Positions 60,883 through 64,000 of a stretch of DNA of 64,000 nucleotides are shown piece by piece. Numbering within the stretch: position 1 is the first letter of the stretch; each line of letters starts with the position of its first letter. Below the pieces are notes generated by a model. It was not told the origin of the DNA, made no database searches, and saw only the letters and a list, made by a program, of their open reading frames with translations. The DNA lies in assembly GCA_029580855.1 (NCBI GenBank), contig JAKPQH010000055.1:1-64000 (forward strand), in the 5' to 3' direction. This stretch comes from a bacterium (GTDB lineage: Bacteria; Methylomirabilota; Methylomirabilia; Methylomirabilales; 2-02-FULL-66-22). A program made the position numbers and the translations under genes.

Positions 60883-62292
60883 TCAGATGGGTGCGGCTTC
60901 CGCCAGCGCGCGTCCGAGCGTCTGCACGTCGTCCAGGTCCTCCAGGGTCGCGAGCGTGTCGACCAGGCTTTGAGTCACGCGCGGACCGTACGCCGGCTCG
61001 ACCAGGGCCCGGAACTTGTCGGCGATATCCTGCGGTGCCAGCGGGTCCTCCGGCCAGCCGCGGGCCACGTCCCGCTCGGCAACCAGACACCGCCCGTCGG
61101 CGAGGGCGATCTCGACGTGGACGGGGCGGCGGTCCTCCCGGGCCGCATGCCGCGCATCGAGCGCCGGGTCCAGCAGGATTGTCGTGCGCGAAGCCACCCG
61201 CCGCACCGCCTCATCCGCCAGGGCCTCCGCCGTGAAATCGGTGAGCAGCGCGTGCCCCCTGGCCAGCGCCAGCGCGGCACAGAAGGGCAGGCTGGACTTG
61301 GCCGCGGTGAGCGTCCGCGGGTTCGATTCGTCGAGATCCGCCGCAAAGCGATGCGTTCGGACGGTCAGCCGCTCGACGGCGTCGAGCGGGATCGGCGTGT
61401 CCGAGGTAAGGCTCAGCACCGCGTCGATCATGGTATGGGCGAAACTGCAGGCCGAGTGCCGCTTGACGTAGGCCGTGGGCAGGAGCCAGACGCGCCCCAG
61501 ATCGGCCGTCATCCCCGCCAGGTCGGCGCGATCCGCGACGGCGCGCGCGAAGCCCAGCTTCCCCTCGAAAAGCCGGCGCGGCCCGCCGATCCCGCCCGCC
61601 GACAGCTGTGCCGCCATCGTTCCCACCATCGCCGGCCACCCGCAGTACAGATCCTTGACCCCGGCGCCTTCGCTGAACGCCTGGAACGTGGCGGCAGGGG
61701 CCAGACAGCAGTTGCCCACGGCGCCCGCCGCACCCTCCTCGTCCAACCCGAGAACGGCCGCGGCGGCCGCGACGGCGCCGAACGCCCCGAAAAGCCCCGG
61801 CCCATGGTAGCCGCGGTCGTACATGGCAGAACCCGCCATGGCGCGACCCGTACGGATCAGGACTTCGTAACCGGCAACAATTGCCGTCAGGAGGTCTCGG
61901 CCGCTTGCGCCCCGGCGCTCGGCAAGCGCGAAGGCCGCGGGAATCACGGTGGCACCGGGATGAACATGCCCCAGGATATGGCCGTCGTCCAACTCCAGGT
62001 GGTGCCCGACCGAGCCGTTGGCGAGGGCAGCAAGCGCGGCAGGGGCCTTGAAGCCGCAGCCCCACACGCCCGCCTCGGCCACACCGCCGTGCGCCCGCAC
62101 GAAGTCGACGATGGCCCGTACCGGCGCCTCCCGGGCTCCGGCCAGCGTGACGCCCACGAAATCCAGCAGGCAGAGTTTGGCGCGCGCGACGACCGCCCGG
62201 GGCAGGTCGCTCGGCCGGAGATTTACGGCGTAGCGGGCCAGGGTCTCCGCGATGGACCTGTCGGCGGCATGGAATGGTCGGTCCGTTGCCAT
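60883..62292 (-). CDS. MmgE/PrpD family protein
   Basis: 469 residues from ATG 62292; an upstream TTG at 62304 is also possible. Family features include FVGVTLAGAREAPVR near residue 48, HHLELDDGHILGHVHPGATVIPAA near 105-130 and AYVKRHSACSFAHTMIDAV near 300. The family includes 2-methylcitrate dehydratase and iminodisuccinate epimerase; many members remain uncharacterised. First gene of the minus-strand run down to the flavin reductase. Confidence 0.9.
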   Translation of the reverse strand: MATDRPFHAADRSIAETLARYAVNLRPSDLPRAVVARAKLCLLDFVGVTLAGAREAPVRAIVDFVRAHGGVAEAGVWGCGFKAPAALAALANGSVGHHLELDDGHILGHVHPGATVIPAAFALAERRGASGRDLLTAIVAGYEVLIRTGRAMAGSAMYDRGYHGPGLFGAFGAVAAAAAVLGLDEEGAAGAVGNCCLAPAATFQAFSEGAGVKDLYCGWPAMVGTMAAQLSAGGIGGPRRLFEGKLGFARAVADRADLAGMTADLGRVWLLPTAYVKRHSACSFAHTMIDAVLSLTSDTPIPLDAVERLTVRTHRFAADLDESNPRTLTAAKSSLPFCAALALARGHALLTDFTAEALADEAVRRVASRTTILLDPALDARHAAREDRRPVHVEIALADGRCLVAERDVARGWPEDPLAPQDIADKFRALVEPAYGPRVTQSLVDTLATLEDLDDVQTLGRALAEAAPI

Positions 62293-62302
62293 GGTGTGAG
62301 CC

Positions 62303-62332
62303 AAACTACCAGGACCGGTGGCGCTGCGTCAA
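62303..62332 (-). promoter_or_regulatory. Promoter of the MmgE/PrpD operon
   Basis: Minus strand TTGACG (62332-62327), 18-base spacer and TAGTTT (62308-62303). The ATG at 62292 is only 11 bases past the -10, so the leader is very short or absent. Confidence 0.5.
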
Positions 62333-62558
62333 GGCGACATTCCGGGGTACCGCCCGGCGTGTAAGCTTGGGGTCAAGAGGCGGCCCGGCGTCGTTCGACC
62401 CGTCGGCGGTCCGCCCGCGGGCAGACCCGCCCGGGGACCTCGGGGGCATCGGACATCGCACCTTCTTCTCGTCATGGCCGCTGTGGGACTGACTTTCGCC
62501 TTGCCCCGACGAGGCCGTAACATCATTCTCGCGCTGCATGCCTGCGCCGGACGACAGC

Positions 62559-62588
62559 TTGACAGGATCGAGCACATGAGGGTATTTT
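62559..62588 (+). promoter_or_regulatory. Promoter of the second UroD-like gene
   Basis: TTGACA (62559-62564), 18-base spacer and TATTTT (62583-62588). Confidence 0.55.
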
Positions 62589-62590
62589 GT

Positions 62591-62637
62591 CAGACACCGT
62601 GGCGCCGGGATAGCTCCCGGGAGAGTTGCGCAGTCTG
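62591..62637 (+). promoter_or_regulatory. Structured leader of the second UroD-like gene
   Basis: Right at the predicted transcript start, CAGAC (62591-62595) can pair with GTCTG (62633-62637), enclosing a 6-bp hairpin CCGGGA/TCCCGG (62605-62620, loop TAGC). I matched it to no riboswitch class (glycine and cobalamin were considered). The coding region begins 73 bases later. Confidence 0.4.
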
Positions 62638-62710
62638 CGGGCCGGCCGGCGGGAACACTTACGAGACACGGACGGAAGCGGTGAACCCCGACTGACGACG
62701 GAGGGTACCC

Positions 62711-63709
62711 ATGGCAAGTCGACGAGAGCGCATCGAGGCCGCGCTGGCGGGGAGAGTGGCGGATCGACCGCCGGTGGCATTCTGGCGGCACTGGGCCGGG
62801 GATGACCAATCGGCCGAGTCCCACGCGGCGGTGAGCCTGGCGTTCCAGCGCACCTACGACTGGGACTTCATCAAGGTGACCACCGAGGGCGCCGTCTTCC
62901 ACCTGGTGGATTGGGGCGTCCAGACCCGGATCAACACCAGTAACCTGCTAGGCGGCCGGGAGGTCGCGGTCAACCCCTTCCCGAAGCCCGCGGACTGGGC
63001 GCGGATAAAGCCCATCGACGTGACGCAGGGGATGCACGGCGAGCACCTGCGCTGCCTGCGGCGCATCCGCCAGGAGGTGGGAGACGACGTCCCGTTCCTC
63101 TTCACCATCTTTCAGCCCTCGACCATTGCGGAGCGGATCGTGGGGTTGGGGGACCTGGCCTTCCAGGCGCGGCGCCACCCGAAGGACGTGACGCGGTTGA
63201 TGGAGGTCTTCACGGAGACCATGCTGGCCTACCTCCGAGAAGGGATGAAAACCGGGGCGGCGGGCCTCTTCTACGCCGTGGGAACCGCCGGCTACTCCAT
63301 GTGGAGCGAGGCGGAGTACCGGGAGTTCGCCCTGCCCTACGATCTGGCGATCCTGAAGGAGGCGGCCGCTCTCGGTTGGTTCAACCTGGTACACCTTTGC
63401 CGGCTCTACCCCATGTTCGACCTGGCGCTCCAGTACCCGGTGCAGGTTTTCAACTGGGACGACCAGGTCACTCCGCCGAGCCTGGCGGAGGCGCGGGCGC
63501 GCACCAACGCGACCCTGGTGGGCGGGCTTGATCGGAACGCGCATCTCCTCCACGGCACGCCCCAGGAGGTGCAGGAGAAGGCGCTGGACGCCTTTCGGCA
63601 GGCCGGCCGCAAAGGCTTCATGCTGGGGGCCGGTTGCACCGTGACGAACGTCACCCCTTGGCGCAACCTCCAGGCAGCCCGCCAGGCGGTGGAACGCATG
63701 ACGGCGTGA
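62711..63709 (+). CDS. UroD-family protein (second)
   Basis: 332 residues from ATG 62711, with GGAGGG upstream. Begins SRRERIEAALAGRVADRPPVAFWRHW, similar in kind to the 21105-22247 protein but clearly diverged. HLCRLYPMFD near 231 and VFNWDDQ near 246 are barrel positions used in metal or substrate binding in the UroD/methyltransferase family. Not HemE-like enough to be the heme enzyme. A tripartite tricarboxylate transporter gene begins 139 bases later, as the other UroD-like gene is next to a TRAP importer. Confidence 0.82.
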   Translation: MASRRERIEAALAGRVADRPPVAFWRHWAGDDQSAESHAAVSLAFQRTYDWDFIKVTTEGAVFHLVDWGVQTRINTSNLLGGREVAVNPFPKPADWARIKPIDVTQGMHGEHLRCLRRIRQEVGDDVPFLFTIFQPSTIAERIVGLGDLAFQARRHPKDVTRLMEVFTETMLAYLREGMKTGAAGLFYAVGTAGYSMWSEAEYREFALPYDLAILKEAAALGWFNLVHLCRLYPMFDLALQYPVQVFNWDDQVTPPSLAEARARTNATLVGGLDRNAHLLHGTPQEVQEKALDAFRQAGRKGFMLGAGCTVTNVTPWRNLQAARQAVERMTA

Positions 63710-63847
63710 ATCGATTCCGGACGGGGGTCCACGACGGACCTGGCGAGCCATAGGGTTACGAGAAAAAAGACGGCTCTGTTTCGCCTTTTCATGGATTGTT
63801 CGGGTCAGGGTTCCGAAGTCTTCGACGCGGGAACGCGGAGGCGACAC

Positions 63848-64000
63848 GTGCTCCGACGGGTGGATGTCCTCGGCGGTCTGCTGCTCGTGGCATTCGGGGT
63901 CGCGGGCCTGGTCTTTGGAGCCTCGCTCGACATGGGGACCGCTCGCCGCATGGGACCTGGGTTTTTTCCGACGATCCTGTCGTGGCTGCTGATCGGCTTG
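63848..64000 (+). CDS. TctB family small permease of a tripartite tricarboxylate transporter (partial)
   Basis: Starts at GTG 63848 with GGAGGCG upstream and runs off the right edge after 51 codons. VLGGLLLVAFGVAGLVFGAS is a first membrane segment and MGTARRMGPGFFPTIL is the diagnostic TctB loop. It would pair with TctA and TctC genes beyond the window. 138 bases separate it from the UroD-like gene. Confidence 0.88.
   Translation, partial: MLRRVDVLGGLLLVAFGVAGLVFGASLDMGTARRMGPGFFPTILSWLLIGL

Larger units (their letters stand above)
62293..62710. other. Divergent promoter and leader region
   Basis: Gene-free. Holds back-to-back promoters for the PrpD operon and the UroD-like gene, plus the UroD leader structure listed separately. 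I see nothing else in 62333-62558. Confidence 0.5.

Noticed and set aside
62589-62710. Cobalamin or glycine riboswitch before the UroD-like gene
   Set aside because: The conserved cores of both classes are missing; only a generic nested stem can be supported.

Overview
The window is a 64-kb piece of a GC-rich (roughly two-thirds G+C) bacterial chromosome. No rRNA, tRNA, CRISPR array, prophage or intact insertion sequence is visible. TRAP, ABC and tripartite tricarboxylate transporters, MmgE/PrpD, UroD-like proteins, Tat-tagged enzymes and a two-subunit class I fumarase suggest a metabolically broad soil or sediment bacterium, possibly of the Rokubacteria/Methylomirabilota type. That placement is inference from gene content only. 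Many promoters share one form, TTGACA (or TGGACA) followed by 16-18 bases and TAnnnT.

Layout. 0.5-7 kb: phosphoglucomutase, two convergent radical SAM proteins that both carry twin-arginine signals, and a membrane protein with a spermidine-synthase domain. 7-12 kb: Na/phosphate cotransporter, MgtC/DUF4010 protein and a zinc alcohol dehydrogenase, with a near-identical pair of inverted repeats between the last two. 12-16 kb: a TRAP importer whose operon ends in azlC-azlD. 16-17 kb: a metallo-beta-lactamase-fold hydrolase. 17-22 kb: a minus-strand operon of UroD-like protein, second TRAP importer and SDR dehydrogenase. 22.6-28.6 kb: a ThDP-dependent decarboxylase-like protein, an ornithine cyclodeaminase relic and an iron-type ABC importer. 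29-34 kb: DnaJ-like protein and a three-domain acyl-activating/acyltransferase protein. 34-39 kb: M20 peptidase with a peptide-type ABC importer. 39-44 kb: a decayed glgX, TPR protein, fumarase subunits, deformylase and Nudix protein. 44-51 kb: Smr, amidase with a GatC-like partner, flippase-like membrane protein, CBS protein, M48 protease and FmdB-like zinc ribbon. 51-54 kb: cyclase-family hydrolase, malQ and Nudix. 54-64 kb: RRM protein, MBL hydrolase, then a long minus-strand run (flavin reductase, AsmA, carboxymuconolactone-decarboxylase-like protein, serine hydrolase, CnbZ-like protein, MmgE/PrpD), a second UroD-like gene and the start of a TctB gene.

The most notable items are three. 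First, a small CMD/AhpD-like gene (58580-58864, minus) has an in-frame UGA exactly at the second Cys of its CxxC motif, followed at the right distance by a hairpin with a GG-starting loop, so it is a good selenoprotein candidate. Second, a compact self-contained transcription unit (about 48025-48254, minus) sits in a gene-free gap: promoter, full-length Shine-Dalgarno, a 13-residue ORF with rare codons, a structured tail and an intrinsic terminator. Third, the RRM gene has a long leader containing an intrinsic terminator (attenuator). Relics of glgX and ornithine cyclodeaminase show ongoing gene decay.
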